Source: Bacteroidales bacterium (lineage in GTDB: Bacteria > Bacteroidota > Bacteroidia > Bacteroidales > VadinHA17). Taken from it: DNA of 64,000 nt. Positions 18,130 through 28,226 of the stretch are shown here, piece after piece. Location: positions 1-64,000 of the forward strand of contig JALONT010000014.1 of NCBI GenBank assembly GCA_025454795.1. The letters run 5' to 3'. The stretch's first letter is position 1. The number at the start of each line of letters is the position of its first letter. The notes under the pieces were generated by a model. That model was not told where the DNA came from. It saw only the letters and a program-made list of their open reading frames with translations, and searched no databases. The translations under genes and the position numbers were made by a program.

Positions 18130-19749
18130 TTACAGTTTCAGATTATCAGCCTTATCGATTTTCTTATCAGGCACTTCTCCGCATTGCACTGTTTTAAAGT
18201 CAGTTACATTTTTCAGTACAAATGTCGGAACATCCGTTGAATGCCCGGCTTTGACATTAATAAATGTTGCTCCCTTAACATCTTCAAGAATAAAGGGAGG
18301 GCGGAAATCTTCATTTTCAAGTTTCATATCAACATTTACCATTTCTATATTCCTTGCATGCCTGATGAAGAAACCATAAGCCGGGATCTTAATAAATTCC
18401 TGGGGATCCGGATACGCGTCTACCTTTTCAGGAACAACAATATCTGCCTGTTCTTTAGGTGCCCCTCCTTTTACAATTATCATAATATTGCTCATTTTAA
18501 TATCCTCTGTATCAAAGCCGGGAATGCCTAAAATAAGCGAAGCATAATCAGGATTGGAACTATAAACCGTTACATTACTGATATTTACCCTTCTCAGTTT
18601 CCCGACCGGAGTCCCCTCAGGTCCCCTCATTCTTGCACCAAGCCTCATGAAAAATGGTGATCCCATCACGTCATGCATTGTAACATTTGTTACACTTATA
18701 TCTTCAAGTATTCCCCCGTCAACAGTCTCAAGTGCAAGACCACGGCAATATTCAAAAGCGCAGTTTGAGATGGTGATATTCCTGAAGCCTCCGTTAGACT
18801 CAGTACCTAATTTAATCCTTCCGGTCACAAATCCCCGATCAGGTACGCGGTCATAATTTTTACGTTGATATGTACCATTAAGAAAAGTACCTGTATCGAA
18901 TCCGCTAACCGAACAGTTTGTTATTGTGATATCTTCAGTGATCCTTTCAAAACCGAGCCCGAATGAACTTTTTAGAACTATTGCATCATCGAAAGGAGAG
19001 TTAACACTGCAGTTTGATATGTGGACATGCCTGCAACAATCTATATCGAACCCGTCACGGTTAGTGTCAAGTTTTACATTATCGATTGTCATATTATCAA
19101 CACCTGTCGCAAGGAGACAGAAATGACCACCTCTGAGTATTGTAATATCTTTTATAGTGACATTGCGGCAAAGCTTAAGAGCTATAGCTTTATTTCCAAG
19201 GCCAGTATTATTTCTTCCCGACCTCGTAAGTCCGTTACCGATGATCCAACCGTGTCCGGTAATTGCAATATTATCAAGGTTTTCTCCCCATATCAGGCTG
19301 TTATGCCAGTGACTGTGACCAAAATCCTGATACTTATCGAATGCATTAGGTTCGGGAGCATCATAGCCTCCTTTTCCGGAAGCAGGATCAGCACCTATAA
19401 GGAATGCTCCATTATCAAGATAAAGAGTTATGTTGTCCTTAAGATGTAAGGAGAAGCTAAGATATTCTCCTGCAGGGAAATATACTGTGCCTCCTCCTGC
19501 TGCTGAGGCAGCATCTATTGTTTTGTTGATTGCATCCGTGTCAATTGTGGTGCTATCGCCCTTTGCTCCGAAATGTCTGACATTGTAGCAGACGGAGTTT
19601 TCCCGGATCATGGTCATTACCTGGTCCTTATCAGGTGCTGTTGAAGGACTCCCTTTAAATGAAGTCTTATTACGCTTCTGGCTGTAACAAATAAAGCAGG
19701 GTAATGATAGGATCAAAATGATAATTCCTGATTTAAGGATGTTTTTCAT
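18130..19749 (-). CDS. GH28-family polygalacturonase-like glycoside hydrolase
   Basis: 539 residues with signal peptide. A right-handed beta-helix begins with NVRHFGAKGDSTTIDTDAIN. GH28 motifs follow in order: TNRDGFDIDCCRH (NTDG equivalent), PFDDAIVLKSS (catalytic Asp pair) and GRIKLGTESNGG (RIK). It would cleave galacturonan or rhamnogalacturonan glycosidic bonds in the periplasm or outside. It is not accompanied by SusC/SusD genes, so it is not part of a visible polysaccharide utilisation locus. Confidence 0.87.
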   Translation of the reverse strand: MKNILKSGIIILILSLPCFICYSQKRNKTSFKGSPSTAPDKDQVMTMIRENSVCYNVRHFGAKGDSTTIDTDAINKTIDAASAAGGGTVYFPAGEYLSFSLHLKDNITLYLDNGAFLIGADPASGKGGYDAPEPNAFDKYQDFGHSHWHNSLIWGENLDNIAITGHGWIIGNGLTRSGRNNTGLGNKAIALKLCRNVTIKDITILRGGHFCLLATGVDNMTIDNVKLDTNRDGFDIDCCRHVHISNCSVNSPFDDAIVLKSSFGLGFERITEDITITNCSVSGFDTGTFLNGTYQRKNYDRVPDRGFVTGRIKLGTESNGGFRNITISNCAFEYCRGLALETVDGGILEDISVTNVTMHDVMGSPFFMRLGARMRGPEGTPVGKLRRVNISNVTVYSSNPDYASLILGIPGFDTEDIKMSNIMIIVKGGAPKEQADIVVPEKVDAYPDPQEFIKIPAYGFFIRHARNIEMVNVDMKLENEDFRPPFILEDVKGATFINVKAGHSTDVPTFVLKNVTDFKTVQCGEVPDKKIDKADNLKL

Positions 19750-19843
19750 CAGCTAAAAGTATTGAAATCAAAAGGGGAATTTAAATTCCATACAAGGTAG
19801 GAAAAAATACCGGCAGATACAATGCAAAGTATATTTTCAGGAA

Positions 19844-21031
19844 TCAGTTTTTCTCCTCTTTCAGGAATTTCAGATAGAGATAGATGGATGATATTAAGTA
19901 TGATACGTTAAGGGATATGCAAACACCTGTCAGCTGATACTTCTGTGTTAAAAGAGGCAGGAGGATCAGTGATGCTGCCAGTCCTGCAAGAGATTTATTT
20001 CTCAGGATTTTCAGTTTTCCTGTACCTGTAAAGTAGTGACCATAAAGATTAGAGACTGCAATCGCGGCAATGCCAGGCACCATATAAATTATGTATTTTT
20101 TAATATCAGCGAATTCATTTCCAAAAATAAACTGATATACAGAAGCGGGGATTAAAACAGCAATCACAAGCAGACCCAGGCTTATCAGCAGGCTTTGTTT
20201 TGCAAATGCCACGGTTTCGGTTCTGTTTTTAAGCTGATCATCGGAGTTAATTACATTTGAAAAATGAACGGCTGACATGCTTCTGCTTATAATCCAGACC
20301 GACTCTGAAATTGAAACCACTATAGAAAAGATACCGAGTTGTGAAAGGCCAAGTATTTGTGCAATAAAATAGTATGAGAGACGGTAATTCAGGAACTGTA
20401 TCAGATAATTGAACTCGTTGCTTATTCCATAGGTAAGAATATTTTTAATGAGGGCTTTATTAATTTCCGGGGTTTTAAAATGCCCATCCAGATAGAGTCC
20501 GGTAATTCCTGTTAACACCACCAGTCCAAGCCCGATGCAATAAGCAGTAAAAAATGTGTTAATGGAGGTTTTGTTCAGGATGAAATATAACAGAGCCAGC
20601 GAGACAAGTATGAATATTGGATTTAATAATGTAAGTAAATTGTATTTGCCGATATTATTTTTCCCAAGCCAGTATGATGAAACTGAGTTTATCAGTGACA
20701 AAAAAAGCGCTACCATGAAGAGTGGTATGAAATACCCGAAACCGAAAATATATGAGAAAACAAATGCACCTGCCAGTGTGATGATTATTGCCCCGGTAAT
20801 AGAAAGGCTCAGAAGAGTTTCCCTTTGAACCCTGGATGCATGGTAAGCGATGGTACTCCCGCAGAAGATATTGCTGAATATTGTAATAATTGAAATATTG
20901 GCCAGTACAAGAGCTATCTCTCCTCTTCCTTCACTTCCCCACATACGGGTCGTAAATACAACCAGGACAAAGTTTGCCAGAAGGATTATGAACTTTGTAA
21001 TTATCGTTAAGGTTGTGTTTTTTGATAACAT
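19844..21031 (-). CDS. Polysaccharide flippase (Wzx/MATE-like)
   Basis: About 395 residues with some twelve predicted membrane helices, of the oligosaccharide-flippase family that moves lipid-linked glycans across the inner membrane. The start MLSKNTTLTII at 21,031, just after the glycosyltransferase stop at 21,033, is favoured; an ATG at 21,055 would give eight more residues and overlap that gene. Tandem arrangement with the glycosyltransferase suggests a surface-glycan function, but no polymerase is nearby. Confidence 0.8.
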   Translation of the reverse strand: MLSKNTTLTIITKFIILLANFVLVVFTTRMWGSEGRGEIALVLANISIITIFSNIFCGSTIAYHASRVQRETLLSLSITGAIIITLAGAFVFSYIFGFGYFIPLFMVALFLSLINSVSSYWLGKNNIGKYNLLTLLNPIFILVSLALLYFILNKTSINTFFTAYCIGLGLVVLTGITGLYLDGHFKTPEINKALIKNILTYGISNEFNYLIQFLNYRLSYYFIAQILGLSQLGIFSIVVSISESVWIISRSMSAVHFSNVINSDDQLKNRTETVAFAKQSLLISLGLLVIAVLIPASVYQFIFGNEFADIKKYIIYMVPGIAAIAVSNLYGHYFTGTGKLKILRNKSLAGLAASLILLPLLTQKYQLTGVCISLNVSYLISSIYLYLKFLKEEKN

Positions 21032-21032
21032 T

Positions 21033-22172
21033 CTAGCGGGGTGAAAATGAGTCAATAAATCTTAAAAAGTCCGGATTGAGTTTTTGCCAGTTATATTTTT
21101 CTTCAGCCAGGGTAAGAGCATTCCGGCAATGTTCAAGATATAATTCCCTGTTTTGAAGGTATCCCGAGATTAACTCTATTATTGTATCAGTTCTGTCAGG
21201 TTTTACAAGAAATCCGAACTTTTCAATTTCTACATCCATGCGGATTGATTTCAGGTCAGTAAAAATAACCGGTCTTCCGAGAGCAGCGTAATAAAATAGC
21301 TTTATTGGCAGGCTGTGATGATTTTCAAAATCCTGTTTTCTGAGATCAAGAAAAATATCAGCTTCTTTTATCTGGTCAATGTAGTCATAAAAGTTTTTCC
21401 TTCCGGTGACAGAAAATGAAATGTTCTTCCCGGTATTGTTAAAAAGAGGTTCACATTCTATTTGATCTTTGTCCGATTCGTACCAGCCAATAACTCTTAT
21501 ATCAATTCTAAGGTCTTTGTGAACATCAGACAGTCCTGTAACAACTTTTATAAAATTTCCGAATCCTTTATCCTTGCTTATCTTCCCGGAATAAATCAGC
21601 TTAAGTTTTTCCCGGATCATCGATGGTTCGATACTCCTGATATAGGTTAAATCGGGATAATATGAAATGAAAGCATATGGTTTTGAGGGGAATATCAGTC
21701 TGTATGGCCTGCTTTTATACCATTCCCCAAAAATAAAAGCATCAACAAAAGATGAGGCAAACAAATTGAATACGAACAGCTTAACAAATATTATCCATCG
21801 GAAGAAAGGTTGATAAAGTGACAGATTTTTTGTTGAAGGGTACCACTCTGTTATATCGTAAATTACATTAACCCGGGTATGATTTTTCCTCCTGTACCGG
21901 GTGGCGGCCAGAACCGGAAGAGGTTCAGCGCAGATTATAATCTCCGGAAAAAATTGAACAAGCCGTTCATAGAAAAGATCTCTTTTATTCTTTTTTGAAA
22001 GATTATCTCCTTCAAAACAGTTAATGGAGATCCCTTCAGATGAATCTATTATCGTGGTCTTACTACTGACAATCTCTACCTTATGCCCGTTTGCCGACAA
22101 GCTCTTAGCCAGGTGATAATAGATCCTGTCATCAAAAGGGAAATGTCCGGATGTAAGAAATGAGATCTTCAT
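21033..22172 (-). CDS. GT4-like glycosyltransferase
   Basis: 379 residues. The N-terminal Rossmann domain begins SFLTSGHFPFDDRIYYHLA, typical of GT4/GT1-group transferases. The second domain carries IYSGKISKDKGFGNFI and LPIKLFYYAALGRPVIF, the region that holds the acidic/basic donor-binding residues. Cytosolic or peripheral on the inner membrane. It is followed immediately by a flippase gene, consistent with synthesis and export of a surface glycan. Confidence 0.82.
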   Translation of the reverse strand: MKISFLTSGHFPFDDRIYYHLAKSLSANGHKVEIVSSKTTIIDSSEGISINCFEGDNLSKKNKRDLFYERLVQFFPEIIICAEPLPVLAATRYRRKNHTRVNVIYDITEWYPSTKNLSLYQPFFRWIIFVKLFVFNLFASSFVDAFIFGEWYKSRPYRLIFPSKPYAFISYYPDLTYIRSIEPSMIREKLKLIYSGKISKDKGFGNFIKVVTGLSDVHKDLRIDIRVIGWYESDKDQIECEPLFNNTGKNISFSVTGRKNFYDYIDQIKEADIFLDLRKQDFENHHSLPIKLFYYAALGRPVIFTDLKSIRMDVEIEKFGFLVKPDRTDTIIELISGYLQNRELYLEHCRNALTLAEEKYNWQKLNPDFLRFIDSFSPR

Positions 22173-22213
22173 TATGATCTTGCTTTTTTCCCCACCTTCC
22201 TCAAGGGGGGAGT

Positions 22214-22660
22214 CTATGGATTAAATTTCATTATTGTTTCATAAACCCGTTGTTTTGTCTCCTCCGGACAAGGATTAAGTTCTTCTGATGTAAAGGTTCC
22301 TTTCTCAATATTAATCCTTTCAAAGACCAGAAGGTATAATTCAAAGATGATCTCAAGGCTGAGCTGGTATCTGGGTTCAAGAAGAGGGTGGATCTTTTTA
22401 ATAATTTCAAAGGTTTTCAGCCATTCGTTGACATTCGCAACAAATGCGTTTCTCTCATCAGGGGCGATAAGTTTATTGGCTGCTTTATGATCATCAATAA
22501 GATCATCGATTGTCCTCATGAATTTATAGCATGTACTGGCGGCGCAATACCTCTCAGGTTCCCAGAAAGTGGCAGCGATAAGAATATTCGGATGATCCCT
22601 TATCTGGTGGAAATCTATTGAATTGAATGTTTCAAGAAACTTATCCCTCTGTGAGTTCAT
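22214..22660 (-). CDS. crtB: Squalene/phytoene synthase family protein with apparent internal deletion
   Basis: 148 residues against the usual 270-300. Residues 1-79 match the N-terminal third, including the first Asp-rich motif (RTIDDLIDDHK at about 49-59). From about residue 80, PLLEPRYQLSLEIIFELY and onward resemble the C-terminal end of the same family. The middle, with the second DxxxD motif needed to bind the second diphosphate, is missing while the reading frame stays open. Only 41 bp separate it from the next gene, so the missing part is not nearby. It lies 24 bp after crtI on the same strand. Probably inactive, or a reconstruction artefact of the assembly. Confidence 0.7.
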   Translation of the reverse strand: MNSQRDKFLETFNSIDFHQIRDHPNILIAATFWEPERYCAASTCYKFMRTIDDLIDDHKAANKLIAPDERNAFVANVNEWLKTFEIIKKIHPLLEPRYQLSLEIIFELYLLVFERINIEKGTFTSEELNPCPEETKQRVYETIMKFNP

Positions 22661-22684
22661 TATTTTTTTTGTAAAGTAAAAGGA

Positions 22685-24175
22685 TTATTTTTTTTGATCA
22701 GAAAGAATCTTTTCAGCAACAAGCTTTGCCGACATCAGAACATTTGGAATCCCGTTCCCCGGATGAGTGCTTCCTCCTACGAAATAGATATTGTGATAAC
22801 GATCATGCCGATTATGCGGACGGAAATATCCCATCTGCAGGATATTATGGCCGATACTGCCAAAAACAGATCCACGGGTTATGTTACAGACGCTCTCCCA
22901 GGTTTCAGGAGTATAACATATCTCAAATTTAATATGATCTTCAATATCGGTTAATCCGAACTTTTTTAACCTCTCTATTACGGCTTTACGTGTTTGTTGT
23001 TTTAAAAGATCCCAGTTCTGCTCTTTTGTTTTATCAATATGTCCTGCCCCGACCGTTAACGATAAAGTATCATGATTCGATGGTGCTGCCTCAGGATCTG
23101 TTCTTGCCGGTGCATGAACGTAAAAGCTTGGTCTATCATTAACGGTTTTATCTATAAATATATGATCGAGTCCTTCCATAAATTCATCTGACAGGAAAAC
23201 ACTATGGTGCCCGAGCATGGGGTAAACCTTATCGAGTCCCCAGTGAAAGCAAATCGCCGAACAGGAATATTTAAGCCGGTCAAGATGAGCAGATTTTCTT
23301 TTATCGGGAAGCATTTCCCTGTAAACATATGGCAGATCGGCATTGGCAATAACAATATCTGACTTTATTTCGGACCCATCCTCAAGTATAACTCCTCCGG
23401 CCTTTTTCCCGGTGATTTCAATTTTTGAAATTCCTTTGTTGAAATGGAATCTTACACCTGCCGCACCGGCAGCATTGAAAATCTTTTCAACGATAGAGAA
23501 CATCCCGCCTCTGGGGGAAAATGAACCTTCGGTAAGTTCAGCTGCCGGGACCATAGAGAAGAGTGCCGGTGAATTAACAGGGCTTTGTCCGACATAGATA
23601 TTCTGAAAAGTGTAGGCCATCAGAAGATGAGGATCCTTAAAAAATTTCTTGGCGTAAGCCCAGTTTGAGATAAATATTTTCAGTTTAAAAAGGAGTCCGA
23701 TATTTCTAAAATTTACTAACTGGGAAATATTATAAAAATTACGACCGATCAGTTTGTCCATTCCCAGACGGAATATTTTATATCCGGTTGTAACATATTT
23801 TCTTGATTTCTCATAGCTGCCCGGCTCAATCTTCTCGAGCTGTAATCTCATTTTTTCATTGTCTTTGGAAAAAGCGATCGCATTTCCATTGTCGAAATAA
23901 ATTCTGTATAAATCGTCAAGAGGTACTATATCCTTCCCTTCTTCCAGCATTATTCCGAGCGAATCGAAAACCTCATGGTAGATTCCTGGCATAAGCAGCA
24001 TAGTTGCGCCAAGATCGAACCGGTGTCCATCGCGGGTTAATTGTCCGCAGCGCCCGCCGGGAGCAGAATTTTTCTCAAATACATCTACGGAATAGCCGTT
24101 TTTAGCAAGATAAACGGCAGTGGTTAATCCACCGATGCCTGCCCCAATAATAACCGCGGTTCTCTTTTCTGTCAT
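22685..24175 (-). CDS. crtI: Phytoene desaturase (CrtI type)
   Basis: FAD-dependent desaturase of 496 residues. The dinucleotide motif GAGIGG (residues 11-16) is followed by the FEKNSAPGGRCG segment. The C-terminal carotenoid-desaturase signature FVGGSTHPGNGIPNVLMSAK is intact. It introduces double bonds into phytoene or a related C30 precursor at the membrane. The adjoining synthase gene is internally shortened, so a functional pathway would need a second synthase elsewhere. Confidence 0.92.
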   Translation of the reverse strand: MTEKRTAVIIGAGIGGLTTAVYLAKNGYSVDVFEKNSAPGGRCGQLTRDGHRFDLGATMLLMPGIYHEVFDSLGIMLEEGKDIVPLDDLYRIYFDNGNAIAFSKDNEKMRLQLEKIEPGSYEKSRKYVTTGYKIFRLGMDKLIGRNFYNISQLVNFRNIGLLFKLKIFISNWAYAKKFFKDPHLLMAYTFQNIYVGQSPVNSPALFSMVPAAELTEGSFSPRGGMFSIVEKIFNAAGAAGVRFHFNKGISKIEITGKKAGGVILEDGSEIKSDIVIANADLPYVYREMLPDKRKSAHLDRLKYSCSAICFHWGLDKVYPMLGHHSVFLSDEFMEGLDHIFIDKTVNDRPSFYVHAPARTDPEAAPSNHDTLSLTVGAGHIDKTKEQNWDLLKQQTRKAVIERLKKFGLTDIEDHIKFEICYTPETWESVCNITRGSVFGSIGHNILQMGYFRPHNRHDRYHNIYFVGGSTHPGNGIPNVLMSAKLVAEKILSDQKK

Positions 24176-24237
24176 TCTGGATTATTTTCTGAACACCAAG
24201 TTAATTATTTCTGAAAGACGAATTTGTAATTCTGGTT

Positions 24238-25428
24238 TCATATTTTATTCCTGCTGATAAAGATCAGCATCAGAATTGCTGAAATTATTGCGGTGGCTGC
24301 ACCAAAATAGAATGGAACGTGTGAATTGACTTTATCGTAAAGCATTCCTGCAATAACACTTGCAGGCAACAGGGTGATACCGATCAATGCGTTGTAGATA
24401 CCCAGTCCGGTACCTTGCCTGTTTTTATCGATAATATCGGAAACAAATGCTTTTTGTATACCGTCGGTTGCCGCTGAGTACAAACCATATAACGCAAAAA
24501 GAAATACAATAGTGGCAACACTCCCTGTGGCACCAAATCCGAAATAAACAATTGCATAGATCAGAAAGCCGGCAACGAGGATTTTTTCTTTTCCGATTCT
24601 ATCAGAAAGGGAACCTATTGGAATAGCCAGTAACACGGAAACAATGCTTGTGATCAGATAGACCAGTGGAATAAAGGCAACTTTTACTCCTGTTTCATTG
24701 GCTTTGACCATTAACAATGCATCAGTGGAATTACCCAGGGTAAAAATGAAAATGATGACCAGGAAGAGATAAAATTTCCTTGGGAAATCTTTAAAATGGA
24801 ATTTTTTAAACAGACTTTCCTGGCTCTTTTTAGCTTCTTTTATGCCGAAGATTATAACGAAAATACTTAGGACTGCGGGTATTCCGGCCAGCAGGAATAT
24901 AAGCCGGTAGTTGTCGGGGGAAAATATAAGTAATACAAATGCAGCCAAAGGGCCCACTATTGCACCGCTGTTGTCCATAGCTTTTTGCAATCCGAAACTT
25001 TTGCCGGTCTCTCCATTGATCACCGATCCTGCAATAAGACTGTCGCGAGGTGCAGTACGGATCCCTTTTCCAAACCTTTCTATAAAACGCAGGTATAAAA
25101 CCTGCACAGGCGAAATTACAAACGAATAGAGCGGAATAATAAGAGCAGAAATACCATATCCTATAAGCATAAATGGTTTGTTCTTGCCAATCTTATCGCT
25201 CCAGAAACCCGACAGTGTTTTTATAAGTGCGGCAGTGCTCTCGGCAATTCCCTCAATCAGTGATAAACTGGTTTTTGAAGCGCCAATTGAAAGTAAAAAC
25301 ATTGGCATTACCGAATAAACCATCTTTACAGAGGTATCGGTAAGAAAACTAGTCAACCCTGTAAACAGAATGTTCCTGTTAAATCCAAAAAAACGTTTTT
25401 CCCTCCTGATGGCAGTTCTTATTTCCAT
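24238..25428 (-). CDS. Major facilitator superfamily transporter
   Basis: 396 residues, twelve predicted helices. The loop between helices 2 and 3 reads GFWSDKIGKNKP, the MFS G-x-x-x-D-(R/K) signature, repeated in the second half as GSLSDRIGKEK. It is related to uncharacterised MFS proteins of the TDTSVKMVYSVMPMF type. Substrate unknown. It lies between crtI and a cation antiporter on the same strand, with about 40-60 bp gaps. Confidence 0.85.
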   Translation of the reverse strand: MEIRTAIRREKRFFGFNRNILFTGLTSFLTDTSVKMVYSVMPMFLLSIGASKTSLSLIEGIAESTAALIKTLSGFWSDKIGKNKPFMLIGYGISALIIPLYSFVISPVQVLYLRFIERFGKGIRTAPRDSLIAGSVINGETGKSFGLQKAMDNSGAIVGPLAAFVLLIFSPDNYRLIFLLAGIPAVLSIFVIIFGIKEAKKSQESLFKKFHFKDFPRKFYLFLVIIFIFTLGNSTDALLMVKANETGVKVAFIPLVYLITSIVSVLLAIPIGSLSDRIGKEKILVAGFLIYAIVYFGFGATGSVATIVFLFALYGLYSAATDGIQKAFVSDIIDKNRQGTGLGIYNALIGITLLPASVIAGMLYDKVNSHVPFYFGAATAIISAILMLIFISRNKI

Positions 25429-25469
25429 TTATTCAGTAAGTTTTTTCCTTCTGTAACCGGGTTTTGATT

Positions 25470-26945
25470 TTAAGAATTATATTGCATATCAAGACAATCA
25501 AAGACCCTGGCTAATGCTGCTTTATTTTCAGTCAGCAAGAAAAGTATGTCATTGGGATTCAGAATGGTTGAACCATCAGGGATGATATATTTATCGTCTC
25601 GCTGAATAAAAGAGATCAGAGTTGTTTTCGGTAATCCCAGTTGAACTATTTGTTTACCTATAACAGAACTTTTATGGGAAATGACAATCTTTGTAAATAC
25701 CGATTTAACACTATCTGTAAGTTCAATGTCAGTTGGTGACCGGAGTTTAGCTTTTTCAGGTAATGTAAGGTGTAACCATTTTGCAACAATAGGCAGGGTA
25801 GTGCCCTGAATTAATACCGAAGTAAGCGATATAAAAAATACAATATTGAAAATCATTTGCGATTTTTCAATTCCTGCTAAAAGGGGATAAGTGGCGAAAA
25901 CAATGGGAACACCCCCCCTGAGCCCGACCCATGATATTAACCATCTGGTTCGGTTTTGTACTTTAAAAAAGATAAGACTTAAGAAAACACTTACCGGTCT
26001 TGCAACTATGATAAGAAATGCTGAGATTATCAAGCCAATACCTATTACCGGGATTATCTGACTAGGATAGACAAGAAGCCCTAAGGTAAGAAATAGTACA
26101 ATTTGCATCAGCCATGCAAAACTGTCAAATGATTTAAGTATTTTCTTTTTATGTATCAGGTCCTGATTGCCCAGATAAATTGCACATAGATAAACTGCAA
26201 GAAACCCATTACCTCCTAGTAAATCAGTCGCAGCAAAGCTGAAGAACATGATTGCAATAAGCAACACAATATAGAGTCCTTCAAAGTCAAGCTTTATTCC
26301 GTTTATAATGACTTTCCCGATTCTTCCGAACAAGAGTCCAAGAATGGCACCTAATAAAATCTGTTTAATAAAAATAAGGACGGTCCCTATAATACTTGAA
26401 TCCTGATTAATGACAAGACCCATAAAAGTGATAGTAAGCGCATAAGCCATAGGATCATTGCTGCCACTTTCCAGTTCAAGTGCAGGGCGCAGATTACCTT
26501 TAAGTGCCAGCTTTTTTGAACGCAAAATCGAGAATACGGCAGCTGAATCTGTGGAAGAAACAATAGAACCCAGCAACAACCCTTCGTAAATAGTAAAATC
26601 GGTAACTGCCCAGACAAAGAGCCCGACAGAAAGAGCAGTAAGCAGTACACCCAGGGTTGATAAGGTAATCCCTTGCCAAAGAATTGGTTTAATGGATTGC
26701 CAGTTTGTCTCAAAACCTCCTGAAAAGAGAATAAAATTCAATGCAATTATCCCAACAAACTGAGTGATCTTTGGATTGTCAAAGTATATTCCGCCAATAC
26801 CTTCTGAACCCGCCAGCATTCCTGTCAGCACAAAGAAAACCAGGACAGGGACACCGTATTTATAGGATGTTTTACCTGCTAACAGAGATATAAACAGCAG
26901 TACAGAACCAATGAATAAAATATTTTCTGTTGTCAGACTCATCAA
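25470..26945 (-). CDS. Potassium/proton antiporter (NhaP2/CvrA type)
   Basis: 491 residues. Residues 1-390 form a CPA-family antiporter with about twelve helices, including LELESGSNDPMAY, which holds the conserved ND ion-binding pair, and the WVGLRGGVPIVFA segment. The C-terminal ~80 residues are a TrkA_C regulatory domain (SVIGKQIVQLGLP...). Proteins of this architecture exchange K+ or Na+ for H+ across the inner membrane and are gated by the cytosolic domain. Confidence 0.88.
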   Translation of the reverse strand: MMSLTTENILFIGSVLLFISLLAGKTSYKYGVPVLVFFVLTGMLAGSEGIGGIYFDNPKITQFVGIIALNFILFSGGFETNWQSIKPILWQGITLSTLGVLLTALSVGLFVWAVTDFTIYEGLLLGSIVSSTDSAAVFSILRSKKLALKGNLRPALELESGSNDPMAYALTITFMGLVINQDSSIIGTVLIFIKQILLGAILGLLFGRIGKVIINGIKLDFEGLYIVLLIAIMFFSFAATDLLGGNGFLAVYLCAIYLGNQDLIHKKKILKSFDSFAWLMQIVLFLTLGLLVYPSQIIPVIGIGLIISAFLIIVARPVSVFLSLIFFKVQNRTRWLISWVGLRGGVPIVFATYPLLAGIEKSQMIFNIVFFISLTSVLIQGTTLPIVAKWLHLTLPEKAKLRSPTDIELTDSVKSVFTKIVISHKSSVIGKQIVQLGLPKTTLISFIQRDDKYIIPDGSTILNPNDILFLLTENKAALARVFDCLDMQYNS

Positions 26946-27007
26946 TTCCCTACATGGAAAATTTATTTTCTAAATATAGCCAAACTATTGGTTTCAGCTG
27001 TGGTCTG

Positions 27008-27412
27008 TCAGTATCTTGTTTTAATAGTTAACTTCCTGTTATCATTAATTTCAAAAAGCCACTCTTTAAAAGGTTTCGGCCCAAACGGCCCCGCACCATT
27101 ATTTGAAAATCCATATCCTTCTTTTGGTATTCCCAGCCTGTTGGTTTCCATTATTCCGGAGAGATTTTCATCATGGAAAAATCGGAAAGCATATTTCCCG
27201 GGTTTAAGACCTTTGAAAATAATAAGACTTCTGTTTTCTTTTATGATTCCTTTTTCCTGTCCGATCACATTTTGATCCTTGTCAAATAATTGAAGCATGA
27301 TAATTCCTTCATTATTGTTAATGTCTGTGATCTCAATTTCAACATTGTACTGACCAGAGGTGCTTTCTTGAATCATCAAAAATAAAAATGCCAAACATAG
27401 AATTTTCTTCAT
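27008..27412 (-). CDS. DUF2141 secreted protein
   Basis: 134 residues with a signal peptide (cleavage near ESTSGQ). The remainder is a small beta-sandwich matching DUF2141: IEITDINNNEGIIMLQLF, GLKPGKYAFRFFHDEN and a GYGFSNNGAGPFGP loop. Exported; function unknown in the family. It follows an ABC transporter operon with a 25-bp gap on the same strand. Confidence 0.85.
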   Translation of the reverse strand: MKKILCLAFLFLMIQESTSGQYNVEIEITDINNNEGIIMLQLFDKDQNVIGQEKGIIKENRSLIIFKGLKPGKYAFRFFHDENLSGIMETNRLGIPKEGYGFSNNGAGPFGPKPFKEWLFEINDNRKLTIKTRY

Positions 27413-27437
27413 TCTGTTAAATTAGTAAAATAATTTG

Positions 27438-28226
27438 TCAGTGTTGATCAGCGTATCTCCACCAGGCCGCAGTGCCGGCAATGCCAGCGAAAGATGTTAA
27501 TCCAAGGATAACATAGCTTAACGCTTCCGGTTTGGGACTGAATGGACCGGCTACACCACTGTAAAGTCCCGGTACTGCCCATGGAAAATATGGAGTTATG
27601 ATGGGAAATCCGATATAAATGAATTGTGTCATTATCATCATAAGAATTGCAAAACTTGTTGGAAGTAAATAGCCACGGCTCATACAGGTGATAATAGTTA
27701 CAACAGGGAACAGAAGAATTGTCAGGAGGGAACTGACAGAATAGACAATAATATTATGTCTGACAAGATCACTATTCCATCCATCAAGGCGAATGACCAG
27801 CCCTGCGATGATACCGAAACAAAACAGAAGACACAGCAGCAAAATGCTCCAGAGAAACACAATAATAAATTTTGACACTACAATATTAATCCTCGACACA
27901 GGCAAAACCAGCAAGTCTTTGACAGTCCTGTCTGAATACTCCCTGCCAAAAACCCAGATCGTGACAATAGCAGGGCCCATTGCCCCAAGTGTTAAGGCCA
28001 TTTGTAATAATAAGCTGAAATATGTCGGCCAGTCAGCTTTACTGATAAATGAAGCTTTTGTTGCCAGGACAGCAGAATTACCGGCAATTTCAGGATGTTT
28101 GACCACTAACATAAGTAAAGCCAGCATTATTGCAATAAAACCAAAGAAGATCAAAGAACCCGGGAGCATTTTTGAATTTCTGGTCTTCATCAATTCTGTA
28201 GATAAAGCAGCATAAAACTCTTTCAT
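27438..28226 (-). CDS. ABC-2 type transporter permease
   Basis: 262 residues with six predicted helices. The pattern WVFGREYSDRTVKDLLVLPVSR between the second and third helices is characteristic of BcrB/NatB-like ABC-2 permeases. Its start overlaps the stop of the ATPase gene by four bases, so the two form one exporter. Candidate substrates are antibiotics, lipids or ions; none can be chosen. Confidence 0.85.
   Translation of the reverse strand: MKEFYAALSTELMKTRNSKMLPGSLIFFGFIAIMLALLMLVVKHPEIAGNSAVLATKASFISKADWPTYFSLLLQMALTLGAMGPAIVTIWVFGREYSDRTVKDLLVLPVSRINIVVSKFIIVFLWSILLLCLLFCFGIIAGLVIRLDGWNSDLVRHNIIVYSVSSLLTILLFPVVTIITCMSRGYLLPTSFAILMMIMTQFIYIGFPIITPYFPWAVPGLYSGVAGPFSPKPEALSYVILGLTSFAGIAGTAAWWRYADQH

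Noticed and set aside
18130-24175. Polysaccharide utilisation locus or full carotenoid cluster
   Set aside because: No SusC/SusD pair, sigma/anti-sigma or further crt genes are present around the GH28 or crtI genes.
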